Of a stretch of DNA of 64,000 bases, positions 44,999-57,438 are shown one piece after another. The position numbers were made by a program, and so were the translations under genes. Within the stretch, counting starts at the first letter, position 1, and the number at the start of each line of letters is the position of its first letter. Source of the DNA: Isoetes taiwanensis (lineage: Eukaryota > Streptophyta > Lycopodiopsida > Isoetales > Isoetaceae); contig JAJEKV010000032.1 of the NCBI GenBank assembly GCA_021234155.1, positions 7,722,736-7,786,735 of the forward strand, in the 5' to 3' direction. Under the pieces are notes generated by a model. It was not told the origin of the DNA, made no database searches, and saw only the letters and a list, made by a program, of their open reading frames with translations.

Positions 44999-46348
44999 GT
45001 GCCCAAAAGGGGTAGAAGTGACAGATATTTACAAAGGATGGAAAGTATGGCACCAACCAAAGAAAACCTAGAAGCAATTAGGGGACAAGAGTGTTGCACT
45101 CTAGATTGCACAATCCAGTATAGTGTGGATGACCTTGTGGAAATAAGGTCCCAATACATTGGACAGCCTCAGAAAGACAGGATTAATTTAATCTACTCCT
45201 TGTATAGAAATTCGTGCTATGATGAAAACATAGGAATATTACTTTATTAATTGAGGGGCCAGGTATGTATGAGGGCATTGAGATGGATTCTCGGCGTGAG
45301 CAAGACTTCTTTTTACAGATACTGGAAGCATGCAAGAAAAGGGCATAGGTTGTTCCAGCATGGCAATGCACTGACTTTGAAATCTAAAGCAAACACTTTG
45401 AAGGCCATTGCAGTCTTTGAGAGCTTTGTAAGATACATGTCTCAATCTATGCCACATAAGTCGAAGATGAACGAGCACGGTGTATGAGTGGTCCAAAGGG
45501 TGTTGCCACAATATTACATTCAGAAAGAGTGCCTTAAAGAGATCAACTCCATTCTAGAAACTACTGGAGGTCCGCCTCTTTCTCAATCACATTTCAGTAG
45601 GTTATGGAAAACTCACTTCTCAGACATGTGTGTCTTGCAACACATGCCATTCTCAAAGTGCAACACTTGCATTCAATTGAAGGATAGACTTGCATCAACT
45701 GCAATAGAGAAAGAAAGAATGGCAATCAGGGAGCAATTTGCAGATCATCAAAGGGACAAAATATCATGTAGACAGCTGTATTGGCAATGGAGAACATTTT
45801 CCCAGATGCAGCCTGACAGATTTTTATGTATAATTCATGATAAGATGGACCAACACAAAACTTTCTTGTCAAAGCTAGATCCTTTGCCCAAGTGCTGTCA
45901 AAATGCTTTTCAGATGAAAATAAGTCTGACAGGTGTCTTGATACATGGGCATGGAACTGGCACCTATGGTCATTTTGTGCTTGATCTATGGAGAGATGAT
46001 CCAAATTTCCATGTGAGTTCTATTTTCAAGTGCTTGAGAACACTAGAGAGAGGATTGATAGAAGGGAGGAAGTATTCTCCCCCAGCTCCCATTTTTGAGG
46101 CTTTGATGGATGATCAACCGCTCTGTTACCAAAGGCAGATAAAGGAGCTCACATCCAAGGTGTCGAAAGAAACAAGGAGGACTTAGGATGACTTTCCCTT
46201 ACTTAAAAAACAACTGTCAGGGGAGCTATGTGTTCAATTGGACAACTGTTGGAAAGAAAACAATAGATGGATGTTTGGGGCAATGTCATACTTGACAGCA
46301 GTGGGAGTATTCAAGATTGTGAAGGTGGGGTTCATGGTGGTTGGGCAT
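44999..46348 (+). pseudogene. DUF7869-type transposase, N-terminal portion
   Basis: Three successive plus-strand frames (45005-45250, 45251-45487, 45488-46186) and a further open segment to 46348 make one decayed protein. Visible: CCTLDCTIQYSVDDLVEIRS, a CNTCIQLKDRL motif, FLCIIHDKMDQHKTFLSKL, TGVLIHGHGTGTYGHFVLDL, LDNCWKENNRWMFGAMSYLT and KVGFMVVGHT. This order (an acidic H-D-x-M-D-Q block, an L-D-N block, then VGHT) characterises the DUF7869 family, thought to be an RNase H-like transposase of a widespread plant transposon group. Stop codons separate the frames. The protein continues after an LTR element at 57439. Confidence 0.72.
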
Positions 46349-46353
46349 ACCAA
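46349..46353. repeat. Target-site duplication (left), ACCAA
   Basis: accaa precedes the TG of the 5' LTR; the same five bases follow the CA of the 3' LTR at 57434-57438. Confidence 0.93.
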
Positions 46354-46937
46354 TGTTAGTCCTGTGCCTCCTGGTACAGGACTATTCATGCATAATGATG
46401 CACTGTGTCAAGCTCAAGGATCCTCGGTCACCCGCGGGTCAGCCATCCAAGGCTCCATGAAGACCAAGCGCTGAGACCACGCAGATCAAAGCCTTTGGCC
46501 CGTCAACAAGAGGCGCCGCTCCGGACAAGTGGCGGCCCGTCACCGCCAGCGTCGGCGTCGGCGTGATTCTAGGCACTTCAAGAGGCACCGCCAACATTCC
46601 TCAGAATCAGGCCTCCTTCCGAGTCGGCACCGAGATCGGTCGTGAGTGTCTATATTGGGCCCGAGGCCATTGTACTATATATATGAGTAGAGCTAGCACA
46701 TGAGTTTTTAGATGAGTTTTGAGTCTTGTCTCCTTTCGGTTTTTCTCGAAGTAGAGCTCATGTATGTTCATCATTGATATCAAGGAAGCTTATCATCTTT
46801 CTCTCATTTGTTCTGTTTTCTTCTTCTTCTTCTCTTCTTGCAAATCCCGCGTGACATAGTCCCCCGGACTCTCCTGTTAGATCCACGGGTCCTCCGAGGG
46901 CTGTCTTCCAGGAGTTCCCGAACCCAGACCCCAAACA
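46354..46937 (+). repeat. 5' LTR
   Basis: 584 bp, tgttagtcctgtgcct to gaccccaaaca. A TATATATA box (46675-46684) lies mid-LTR, a plausible promoter. It aligns with the 3' LTR throughout, differing mainly by small insertions and deletions. Confidence 0.95.
46675..46684 (+). promoter_or_regulatory. LTR TATA box
   Basis: actatatatatgagtag is preserved identically in both LTRs (also at about 57166-57175), at the usual position for the U3/R boundary. Confidence 0.6.
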
Positions 46938-46938
46938 C

Positions 46939-46954
46939 TGTCGCCGCTGCGGGA
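46939..46954 (+). other. Primer-binding site candidate (tRNA-Asp type)
   Basis: tgtcgccgctgcggga begins two bases after the LTR. It matches the known tRNA-Asp-complementary site of Tat/Athila elements apart from a G-to-T, a T-to-C and two missing bases. Confidence 0.6.
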
Positions 46955-47099
46955 TTGATTCTATCCCTTTTTTACGCCGCCATATGCGTCCGTAATTTCA
47001 CGCCCGGAAGAACTCCTTTCTCGGGACGGCCTCTCACTGGGCGCCATCGGCGTCGGAAACTGCTTCGCGACATGTATGGAACTATTTTTATGACATAGA

Positions 47100-48735
47100 G
47101 GGAGGCCATCTTAGGGCCTAGGGCTCGGTCGGCGCCACCCACCCCTCGTGTCCTGTCTCGTCCCAGTTCCCCACCCCAAGCGTGCAAACATTGCTCACAA
47201 CCTCAGTCCCCTCATCACTATCACGAGCCTTATCAGGCTCAACCTTCTCAACCGTACTTTCATACCCCTGAACATGCCTACATCCATCATTCTTCAGGCC
47301 ATACGCCTCTTCCTTCACAACCATCATCTCCCCTGTGGGCACGGGCTATCCACACGTCTCCTTTGGCGCCTACCGGGAATATCCTTTCCCTACGTTTCCC
47401 ACCGCGCCCTTCCATTGCTTACAACCTTACGGATCTCAAAACTAATGCTCCAGCTACCCGGTTTCTCACCACCCGCCACCCCTTCATCGGGGTCCTTCGG
47501 GCACCATGCCACATCCAACTCAACCTCAATATCCTCACTATCTTGTTCTGCCCAGCCCAAAGACTTTCACATCTACCTTTCGGACTGAACCGACTTATCC
47601 CACCTTTGGCAACACGAAGGCAAACCGTTAGACCAAAGTGCTCAGGCCCACATGGAAGAATTTGAGGCTCTAGCTGTCCTAAATGGTCATGCGCAACCTC
47701 AACTGAAATTCCACATCTTTTCCACCACCCTGCGTGGCTCTCCTCATCAATGGCTCATGTCCAACAAAGCCATTGGAAACAAGATGGTCCAAAATGAGAA
47801 CCGCTTTTACGTCTCATTATGGGACCACGGATGATGATCAACTTCATCTCAAGCAACTCAATGAACTTCAACAAGAGCCCACGGAGTCCGCCCGGATTTT
47901 ATGGATCGACTTCACATTCTCGCTAAGTAAGCTCAAGGAGTACCCCACACGAGCCAGATTTTGGTCCGGTTTCTCCAAGGACTTCCTCCGGCTATTCGAC
48001 TCATGATGAATACAAGCGTCCCAAGACTTTGAGCGTGCTATCGACCTTGTCAATCACTTTCGACCAATGTTTTTCCCCGAGGCGTGGCTCTTCAAGAGCT
48101 CCCGCTCATTCCACCTGTCATGGTTCCACAAAGCGGCCGTTCAGCCTCAACACGCCTAATCCACAGTGATCTTCAACACGGTGCCATATTTGCAAATACC
48201 AAGGCCATTTGGCAAATGAGTGCAACTCCACCAATGGCCCGCCTCATTGCAAGCGATGCAACATGTGCAATCATGCTACGGAAGAGTGCACTCGCACTCA
48301 TCCCACACCGTTCCGCAACAAAATGGTTTATCAAGTACAAACCACACCTCAAAGAACAATCGTGACTATCGGCCAGCCACCACTTCAGGTGCAACCCACG
48401 CAACTCTATCAGAATGCGGGGAGCAACCACGGGGATCCAACCAACGTCCCCCTTTTGATCCTTCTAAAGCTCGGTGTTATCACCGGGCCAAGAATGGGGT
48501 CATACCACCACGGGCGTGTCCTCAACTTCCACAAGTTCGTGCGGCTTCGGCACAAATCAGACCACATCGGTGCGCCTCACGGCTTACCAACTCGGATTGC
48601 TAATGGCAAACAAGGCCCGAGACCAGTTCTTAAGAAGCCACCAAGAGCCTAAAGAATCACGCTATCAACCAGCTCCAAAGAAATCAACCTCACCTGGATC
48701 AACAAGCACAAGAGGAAATTTTTCGTGCACTTAAT
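47100..48735 (+). pseudogene. Retrotransposon gag, decayed
   Basis: Open segments in all three frames. A capsid-like block reads LKFHIFSTTLRGSPHQWLMS, then LHLKQLNELQQEPTESARIL. Two zinc knuckles of the form C-x2-C-x4-H-x4-C are in one frame at 48182-48223 (CHICKYQGHLANEC) and 48248-48289 (CKRCNMCNHATEEC), as in nucleocapsid RNA-binding domains. Frameshifts before and after leave no continuous polyprotein. Confidence 0.85.
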
Positions 48736-49329
48736 CCTCCCGTCCGGTAGTCAAATTGGGTTGGTTTAGTTTCACGCCCGCAGACCAAGGCATCACGCCC
48801 CTTGACCATTATTCGAATGGCACGCAACCCCGCCTTTGCGGTTGACACCATTCCTCATGAGGACGAAAAAAAGGTTCACTTTGCACCCGACTTGGAGAAG
48901 CTTATGCCACATGTCATGCCCAAAGTTCGACAAAGCATTTTGAACCTCATGCAAGCCGCTTTGAAGGCCGCACCTTGGCAAATGTTCATGCCACCACTAG
49001 AGCTCAACAAAGACAAGATACCCCTTCCACATCTCAACCTCCACGCTCTCGACGTATCCCAATATTGCCGAGGTTGACTTACTCAAAGAAGTTGTAGCTT
49101 CCCGCCACGCACTCCTTTGATGGTAGAACTAGCGCATCCTTTTTCTCATGTGCCTCTAGAACTCCAAGAGGAGCTAGCCAAGATCAAAATTCCTTTAAGC
49201 TTGGCCACCATTTTGAAACTCGTCCCCGCTCTCAAGGACCGGTTACCATTCCCAACCTGTTTTAGTTGGGTGTGGCTACCTCTACACCCACGGTCCATGC
49301 CACGGTGGGTAATCGCAAGTCAACCATGT

Positions 49330-50251
49330 TCAAATAGATGGAGGTAGCGCTAGTCAATCTCATCACGGATAAACTCCGCAAAACAAATGGGCATCACACA
49401 ACTCTTTTCGTGCCCCATATGACATCAAATTGGCTAATGGCCATATCACGCCCTCAAGGCCACACCTCTTCTTCACATCAACATTGGTGATCTCCGCTTC
49501 CCCATGGAATTTGGAGTTTGGAAAGTCGGGCGAAGATCCGGTGACTATGAAATGCTGGTCGGAGACCTTTTCTCCGCCGGGCAAAGAGTATCCATTATGG
49601 GCCACGGACCGCTTAGTCATCACCGATGGTCATCTCAATGCCACCATGGACTTACAAACAAAGGTGATCATTTTCGCTGACAATGCGAACCCCTCTCTCG
49701 CATACGATTCCTCAAGAAGCTCGAATATTTATCGTTCAGGGCTCCACCCGCGAAGTCGCCTCGTCATCCTACCCGAATATGTTGATCCTTGGGGAGAAAT
49801 GACTCTTGATCAGGACCAGGCTGTGGCTGCTTTGCTTGACCCCTACCTGGCTCCTTGCAATCGAATCCAACGCGTTGATCACTTTTCAGATGCTGAACCT
49901 CCTGCAACTCCTGTTGATGTACACGCTGTCATGAAGCAACCTCTGCTGGATGAAACTGAGCAACCCCTCTTTTTCACCACGCAAAGTGCCACGCATCCGG
50001 TTATGCTCCAACCTCCTGCACACATTGTCCAGGATACTGAAGTAATACCCCATATTCAGACTCCAGAAGTCGAGATTGTGGACGTCGGCAACAATCAACC
50101 TGTCCGCATTGCTGCAAATCTTCCGGCTCCTTATCGTAACAGGGCCGTCAAGCTGTTCAAAAAATTCAAACACATTTTCGCCTGGAGTTACAAAGATCTT
50201 CGGGGAATCAACAAAAGCTTGGGGGAACTCACCATTCCTACCAAAAACTGA
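49330..50251 (+). pseudogene. Retrotransposon protease-to-RT linker
   Basis: An open frame (49430-50251) ends with KLFKKFKHIFAWSYKDLRGI, the conserved segment just before the gypsy RT. Upstream, codons give ALVNLITDKL, where a gypsy protease would have an A-L-V-D-S-G-A-S-x-N-L-I block; the catalytic D-S-G part appears to be missing. Confidence 0.65.
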
Positions 50252-50278
50252 TGCACCGATTAGCTGTAGCGGCGACAG

Positions 50279-50830
50279 ATGAGGCTCAACCCTAATTACC
50301 GTGATCGCGTCAAGGCGGAAATTGACAAACTCCTTGCTGCAGGTTTGATCTATGAGGTCAAACATTCTGAATGGGTGAGCCCCATCGTCATTGCCCTTAA
50401 ACACAATGGTAAGATCCGCGTCTGTGTGGACTATCGGAAACTCAATCAGGCCACGGAGCGTGATCATTTTCCACTTCCCTTCACGCACTGTGTTCGGAAG
50501 AGGTGGCTGGACATGAGATGTACTCCTTTATGGATGGTTTTTCTGGCTACAATCAGATCTCAATCAAAGAATCTGATCAACTCAAGACCACTTTCACCAC
50601 CCCGTGGGGCACTTTTGCCTACAAGGTGGTTCCTTTTGGATTATCCAACTCTCCATCAACGTTTCAACGCATCATGCTCTCAGTTTTTCATGATTTCATG
50701 AAGGAAAATCCCTTCTTGCAAATTTTTCAAGATGACTTCTGCCTTACGATTCCATGGCTGACCATTTGGATAAATTGGAACTCGTCTTCCGTAAATGTGA
50801 TGAGTCCGCATTAGTCTCAATCTTCGAGAA
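50279..50830 (+). pseudogene. Ty3/gypsy reverse transcriptase, frameshifted
   Basis: The first frame has LNPNYRDRVKAEIDKLLAAG, WVSPIVIALKHNGKIRVCVD and YRKLNQATERDHFPLP. After a shift, the second frame (from 50503) has YSFMDGFSGYNQISI, TPWGTFAYKVVPFGLSNSPS and FLQIFQDDF, where Phe-Gln-Asp-Asp replaces the usual Tyr-x-Asp-Asp. The thumb then degrades. Confidence 0.88.
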
Positions 50831-51239
50831 ATGCACCTTTTAAGGCCACCTACGGTGTTCTCATAGGCCATGTTGTCGAAAGGTGTATCACCACAGATCC
50901 TGCCAAAATCAGTTGTGTGCTCAAGGCTCAAGCACCAGCCAATATCAAGGAGACACGCTCTTTCCTGGGTAAGGTCAATTATTACTCCACCTTCATACCT
51001 GGACTGGCAGCCATTGCAGATCCCATTCATAAACTCACGGGTGGCTAATCCACGGGCTTGGAATTCCCAAAGGAAGTCGCTTTCCAACAAATTGAAGCTT
51101 TTGCTTACTCAAAGGCACGGTTCTTGTTCCTCCTCAATGGGACAAGCCCTTTCATGTTCATGTAGATGTCTCGGCGCTTGCTATTGGAGCTGTTCTTTCT
51201 CAAGAATATGATGCATTAATCGACAAACCAAATCGCTTC

Positions 51240-51545
51240 ACGGTACCGAAAACTCAATTCGGCTGCCAACTATTCTCCGGAGCGTGAAGCTTTGGGTCTC
51301 ATTTTTCGCGGTCCAACGCTTCCGTCATTACCTTTTTGGGCAGTCAAATCAAGTTCTTTGTGGACCACCAAGCACTCCTCTATTTGATCAACAAGTCCAC
51401 GCCCCACGGGCGCATTGCTCGTTGGGTCCTTCTTCTCCAAGAATTTGCTCCTTTTGAAATCGCTCATAAGGCCGGCAAATCTCATGTCGTTCGGATTATC
51501 TTTCACGCATCCACACGGATGATCCCTCAACCGAGTCTCGGACGC
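51240..51545 (+). pseudogene. Retrotransposon RNase H, C-terminal part
   Basis: QIKFFVDHQALLYLINKSTP followed by RIARWVLLLQEFAPFEI is the conserved end of the gypsy RNase H (the D-H-x-A-L-x-Y-L motif). The N-terminal part lies in other frames just upstream. Confidence 0.82.
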
Positions 51546-51779
51546 CTTTCCCCGATGCTCAGCTCTTTTTAGTCACGGCAACACCACATTGGTTCCATGA
51601 TTTTCAAAGCAGCACCTCCTCACGGGTGCTCTTCCACCGTAAGACGAGACGCCTCTCTCGCCAAGCGACAATCCCGTGCCGCTATCAATTTCTCCGAGAG
51701 GTCCGTGACTACACCATGGTTGCAGGACATCTCTACAAAAGGGTAAGGACACCATCCTTCGGACCGTGTTCTACCTCAT

Positions 51780-52830
51780 GAAGTTCCGTGATATTGTTCG
51801 AGAAGCTCATCAAGGGCTCGGTGGTGGTCATTTTCATGGTGACACCACCAAGACGCAAAATCCTTCTCATTTGGGTATTATTGGCCCACGCTCTTCAAAG
51901 ATGCTCACGCCCACGCCAAGACGTGTGACGCTTGCCGGCCGGGTGGGACGCCCACGCCCGTGACGCTCTTCCCTTTGACGCCGGCCGCCACGCCCACTTC
52001 CCTTCAGCAAATGGGGAATGGACTTTGTGGGACCTATAGATCCTCTCCCGCGGCACACCCGCGTCGTTACATTCTCGGGTTCTCACCGACTACACTACCA
52101 AATGGGCGGAAGCTTGTGCACTTCCGCATAACACCGCAGCAAAGCACGGCTAGAGTCCTCTATCAACAAATTATCACGCTGATTCGGCTGCCCCACGCGA
52201 GCTGGTCGGTGACCGTGGTGTTCATTTCATCAATCATACTATCAAGGAGCTGACGGCTTATCTCCCCGATACATCATCACAAGAGCACACCTTACTATCC
52301 TCAAGGTAATGGTTTTGGCGAAAGCACCAACAAAACTCCGTCACCATTCTCAAGAAAATTTGTGACGCTTCCCGCATGACATTGGCGTGACAAAACTTCC
52401 TATCGTTCTTTGGGCCTACAATACTTGTTTCAAAATTGCTACGGGCCACACTCCTTTTAAATTGGTTTATGGTCGAAGCTCTCATGCCGTTTGAATACAT
52501 CCTTCCAACACTCCCGGTTTCAATCAAGCTATTGCTCATAATCCACCCTGGCCGCACTCAAAGAACGGGTCTATCAATTAGAAACAGTTGGATGAACTTC
52601 GACGGGATGCTTATATTCGTGTTCTTCATGGACAACAGATTTGCAAAAATCTTTACATGACAAACGCCTCAAGACAAAAACATTCAAAGAAGGCGATTTG
52701 GTTCTTCTTTATGATTCAGTACAAAAATTTTTCGGGTAAACTCAAGTTTCGTTGGTTTGGCCCTTATCAAATTGTTCAAGTGGTTAGACCAAGCGTTTTC
52801 CAATGGGCCGAGTCCATTACCTACATTGGT
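51780..52830 (+). pseudogene. Retrotransposon integrase with GPY/F module
   Basis: Fragments in order: a WGMDFVGPIDPLPRHTR core at about 52010; TPYYPQGNGFGESTNKT at about 52285, carrying the catalytic glutamate region; and KLKFRWFGPYQIVQVVRP at about 52740, the GPY/F module. No chromodomain is evident after it. Many frame changes. Confidence 0.83.
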
Positions 52831-53866
52831 TAATGGTTTTCGCCTCAAAGCATTTCATCACACGTAAAGTGAACATCAACACACGTAGGCAGTTCAAGAA
52901 GCAAACACCACGAGAAAGTGACTAGAAAGGCGATATATTATATTATAGTGGAGATTTTTTACAAAATGTGGGCGCTGCCCAAATTTATTTCTCGCTATGG
53001 GCACCGCCCTATATACAAAACGGGCCGTGAGCCCTATCTCCTAAGTCCTAAGAGGAAAAACCCTCTACCCGGGTTCGGAGCAGGAGGTGATGCGGAGGAG
53101 ATGGTAGAGGTTCTCGGCCCGGATCCCAACGAAGGTGCGTAACCACCTCCATCTCGTTGGTCTTGCCCGGGATGTTCACCATCCGGCGACACCGGCCGCC
53201 CATTCAATGCCACCGTTGTGGCGCCGAGAGATCCGCACAATTCATCTTGCAAGTGATCCACTCTCGACGGTTAGTGGGCATAGTGCGCCTTCGTTCAAGC
53301 CAAAGAAGAGCCATACCGAAGCGCCATCGGATGCCTTTGTTACTCGGTTGCCGTCTTATATAGCCAGGCGAGGAACTCCTTGTTGACGTGGACCAATCAC
53401 ACAAATCGCCAACGTGTTTGCAATGCAAGGCTGTTTCTAAACCGAGAATCTTTTCTCCCGCCGCATATCTAGCCATGGTACCTTCCGACACCTTCCTTTT
53501 AATGATATCCCACTTCGAAGTTGCCAAAGATTGAATGCCATTCCTTCTTTTCACGCCCGTCGAACATTAATATGTGTCCTTTGCCCATTGTCACCTCCGA
53601 TCCTTCTTTCACGCCTCATCCTCACCGTTCATTGCTTCTCCCTTACGTTTTTGGAACTTAGCCAAATTTTTGCCTCTCAATACCCTTCTTGGCATCTTTC
53701 GACACACGGCACCATCATCGACTCCGGGCCAGACTCTTCATACCTCTTCTCCTCCAGGCCAGCCCTAAAACAAACCTTTTTCGTTCCTCACAAGATTTGT
53801 CCTCCGTGCTTTCGACTTTCGTCTTCCGCCTTTGGAATCACTCTTCGTTTCTCGCACATCGTTACC

Positions 53867-56850
53867 ATGGCTGCCCCAAGATTTTCTACACTTCAAGCCT
53901 TTGCTCCCAAGGATCCGCCCTTTTTGCATCCAGATCCTTCTTGGACGCCCACTTTCCGTGAAGCCCTTGTTGGCCCAAATAAAGAAGTCGCTGAACGACA
54001 CCAGCTTTACTTAATTCTCTCAAATGGAACTTCCCGGCTCCAAATCGACCAGTTGAAGCGGTTCATCGCCAATATCGTTAAACGGCCAGCAAGGCTACAC
54101 CATCGCGGGTCGATGGCACCACCATTTCACGGGACTCAACATTTGATTTCTGAGGTATTTCATATTCCCTTGCACACCCCCTTGTGTATCATGGTTCGCT
54201 ATACAGGATCTCGATGTCACGAGTTTGGTGCACCCGCTTATCATGCCAATGTCCATCGCCCGACCAATATCGACAAGCCTCATTTAAACCTTTGTTAAAT
54301 TTACGTGGCGAAAGTTCCTTGGGTATTCTATCAAGAACACCCATATCAATAAGCCTTTCTATAACCTGGTCCTCACTGCTACACACTCCAAACACCACAT
54401 AGATTGGCCCCAAATGATGTTCTATCGTCTTCTCCAAGAAATGGACCGCCTTAGGGGTACCACTTCCATTTCTGAAGTTTCTGTGGGAGGCCACTTTCAA
54501 GCCCTCATCCGTCATTACTTCCTCCCACACCACCCAATTCTCATAATTCCACTCGGCAGCCCTTCCAATAACTCACCAAGCTGGCACTTCACGCCCGTCT
54601 TCCCCTGGTCATGTCCAAAGTCCGCACACCCATGTCACTGTCTCCTCCTCCGCTACACCATCCAGTTCACACCATTTTTCCCAAACATCACAAACCAGGC
54701 AACAGCCGGCTCCACCACCACAACACCCTCGTCAGTTGTTGTATCAGTATCAGCAGGATGCTCAAGCTGCTGCTCTCAAGTTACAAGAATCCCAAGACGC
54801 TCTTATGAGCGGGGTTCAACGGGCACTAGAGGCCTCGATGCAGACACCGGGACCTTCAAGTCACCAACGCCCAAGTTGCAACTTTGGAGGCCAAACTTCA
54901 AGACAAGCATGAAGCTCTCTTACAGGCTCATGCAGATCTCAAAAGTGCACAAGCTCAAGTCAGCCAACTCGCAGATCAACAGGCTCAGCTCCAATCAGAA
55001 ATTCAGAATTTATTGGAGCACAACAAGTCCAAAGCCGCTCTCCTGAGTACCAAGGACGCAGATATTGCTAAGCTCAATGCCTTGTACTCCGAACTGTGTG
55101 AAAATTTCAGCACTCAAGTTCAAAACCTTTCAGCACGGGACGCTCAAGTTGCCTCCTTGACGGCTCAGCTTTCTACACAGACCTCTCAGCTCACCTCTCT
55201 TCAAGATCAGCTTACAGAGGTGCAGAAACAGAAGATACTGGATGACGCGGAGATTGCCGTGCTTCGTCTCAATACTCCGGGGAAATCCTCCTCCCAGGTC
55301 AACACTTCTCAGAAACGGGTCCGTGACCAGTCACGCCTGCTGCTCGAAAGGGACAACCGGATCCGTGATCTTGAACAACAGCTGCAGCAAGCTATTCAGT
55401 CTGCTGATGAGGCTCAAGCAAAACTTGACGCCCATACCGCCATTCTTAACAGAATGCCTGTTGACTTCCCAGTTCCTTCCTGCTATCACGATTATGTGGT
55501 TGCTCGACGCCACCTCTTCCTTTCGAAGTGGCATGCGGCAGATGGACCTGTGGATATTCCCCTGAGCAGTGCAGATTTTCTTCGGATTTGGCCAGAACTC
55601 TCCATTGAAGACAAAGGGTTGTGCTGTGCCCTTGTGGTCTTTGATCTCATACACTGTGCCGATCCAGACTTTATCACCTTCAGAGTGGTTCAGCCCATGG
55701 CTTACATATTTCATGATTTCTATCTGGGTGATACACAGGAACACTTTGGAAATGGGCCACGCCAGCTTTTTCAGGGTGACCCCACTGTGCAATGGGTGCT
55801 TCAGGATAACAATCCATATCTTGCGGATCCTGCTCAGACCCAAACTCTTCATCAGGAGTACATGCCTGAGCTTGCCAATCATTTATCTCTCTGGCAAGCG
55901 AAGCTGGCTACGCAACAAATCGGGAAGTATCTAGGACATCCCAGGATCTTCCCTATGCACAAATTTATATGCAGCACCTCGCCCGGTTACAATCGATTTA
56001 CAAGCTCGTTGGATAGCAAGACGGTCCCCACGGGATGGGATAGCCCCTCCGTCAACTCTCGGCTCTGCTTCTCTTTGGGATCGTTGGTGTCAGGCTCTTG
56101 ATCCGGATCTTGTCAGTCAATTCAGGGAGACCGCTCAGCAACCCACGCCCACGGGCATGGTTCCTTCTCCCTATGCTTCCCTGGGCGTACCTCCACGCCC
56201 CAGGTTCCTGACTTTCGACATGCCTTCCTTTTTGGACCAAGGTCATGGATGGTCATGCCGGATGGACACCACCTCAGATCTCGACGGATCTCCGGTGGGA
56301 TCCACGTTTTGTTCGCCGCTCACATTGGGAAGAAGGTGCCACTCTGGATACCACCACGAATTGGATCTACATTGCTAATGAGCGTGGTTGGCAACGCCCG
56401 GCGGATGCGCTTCATGGTCTTGACACCTTCTTGCAGAATGCCACCACCTCACCTGATCCTTCAGTCCATCTTCAAGCAGGATTTTGCGCTGCTCTCAAAT
56501 GCATTTTGCTAAGCTCCTTAAATCGGCAGCGTCCCATTTTTCACTGCAATCCGAATGCCAGTGTCAGTGCCTTTGGCCTCCAGACCTGTCTCCTCATGGA
56601 ATGTCAGTACATTTCTTCAGACGCCCACGCTGCCCTTGAAGACATGGTACGCTCTCGCTTTCTTATTGATGCAGATCCTGCCCTTGGCCAAAACACTCCT
56701 CCTGCTCTTCAAACACGCCAGGATCTCATTAGCCAGTACCATAATGGTGCCCGTCCTCACTCCCGTGAGGATCACTTTGAGCACCAGATGGCTTCCGCCC
56801 TCGAAACACTTCCTCCTTTTCTTCACTCGAGTGTCGCGTTTGGTGGGGGA
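53867..56850 (+). pseudogene. Extra ORF downstream of pol: long coiled-coil protein of the LTR element
   Basis: It begins at ATG in an ACCATGG context (53867) with MAAPRFSTLQAFAPKDPPFL, and continues in several frames to the 3' LTR. The centre (frame 54884-56101) is a long heptad-rich coiled coil: LQDKHEALLQAHADLKSAQA, then repeated AQVSQLADQQAQLQ-like and LEQQLQQAIQSADEAQAKL units over about 200 residues. A globular region follows, with DFPVPSCYHDYVVARRHLFL and WPELSIEDKGLCCALVVFDL. The last part (56245 onwards) has ISTDLRWDPRFVRRSHWEEG. It has no env-like signal peptide or membrane anchor. The original protein would have been near 1,000 residues. The function is unknown. Confidence 0.72.
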
Positions 56851-56851
56851 G

Positions 56852-57433
56852 TGTTAGTCCTGTGCCTCGGGTGCGGGGACTATTCATGCACCTCTGCATG
56901 CACCGAGGTCAAGCTCAAGGATCCTCGGTCAGCCACGGGTCAGCCATCCAAGGCTCGAGAAGACCAAGCAGCAGACCACCTTGATCAAAGCCTTTGGCCG
57001 TCAACAAGAGGCTTCCGGACAAGTGGCGGCCCGTCACACCAGCGTCGGCGTCGGCGTGATTCTAGGCACTTCAAGAGGCACCGCCAACATTCCCGCAAAT
57101 CAGGCCTCCTTCGAGTCGAGACCGAGATCATCCGAGTGTCTATATTGGGCCCGAGGCCATTGTACTATATATATGAGTAGAGCTAGCACATGAGTTTTTT
57201 AGATGAGTTTTGAGTCTTGTCTCCTTTCAGTTTTCTCTCGATTGCGAGAGCTCATGTATGTTCATCATTGATATCAAGGAAGCTTATCATCTTTCTCTCA
57301 TTTGTTCTGTTTTCTTCTTCTTCTTCTCTTCTTGCAAATCCCGCGTGACATAGTCCCCCGGACTCTCCTGTTAGATCCACGGGTCCTCACAGAAGGCTGT
57401 CTTCCAGGAGTTCCCGAACCCAGACCCCAAACA
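56852..57433 (+). repeat. 3' LTR
   Basis: 582 bp, tgttagtcctgtgcctcggg to gaccccaaaca, preceded by a purine-rich ggtggggga tract. Differences from the 5' LTR are mostly short indels. Confidence 0.95.
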
Positions 57434-57438
57434 ACCAA
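57434..57438. repeat. Target-site duplication (right), ACCAA
   Basis: Directly follows the CA end of the 3' LTR and matches 46349-46353. Confidence 0.93.

Larger units (their letters stand above)
46354..57433 (+). mobile_element. Complete but decayed Ty3/gypsy LTR retrotransposon (11.1 kb)
   Basis: It has LTRs of 584 and 582 bp with TG...CA ends and a perfect 5-bp target duplication. Just after the 5' LTR, tgtcgccgctgcggga (46939-46954) resembles the tRNA-Asp primer-binding site used by Tat/Athila-type plant elements (TGGCGCCGTTGCCGGGGA), with a few changes. Inside lie gag with two zinc knuckles, then RT, RNase H and integrase in gypsy order, then an extra coiled-coil ORF and a purine tract (ggtggggga, 56842-56850) before the 3' LTR. 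Numerous frameshifts and short gaps make it inactive. It is inserted in the DUF7869-type transposase gene. Confidence 0.94.

Noticed and set aside
53034-53554. Minus-strand frames within the LTR element between integrase and the extra ORF
   Set aside because: No motif; GC-rich antisense frames of this length are expected, and nothing supports a nested gene.
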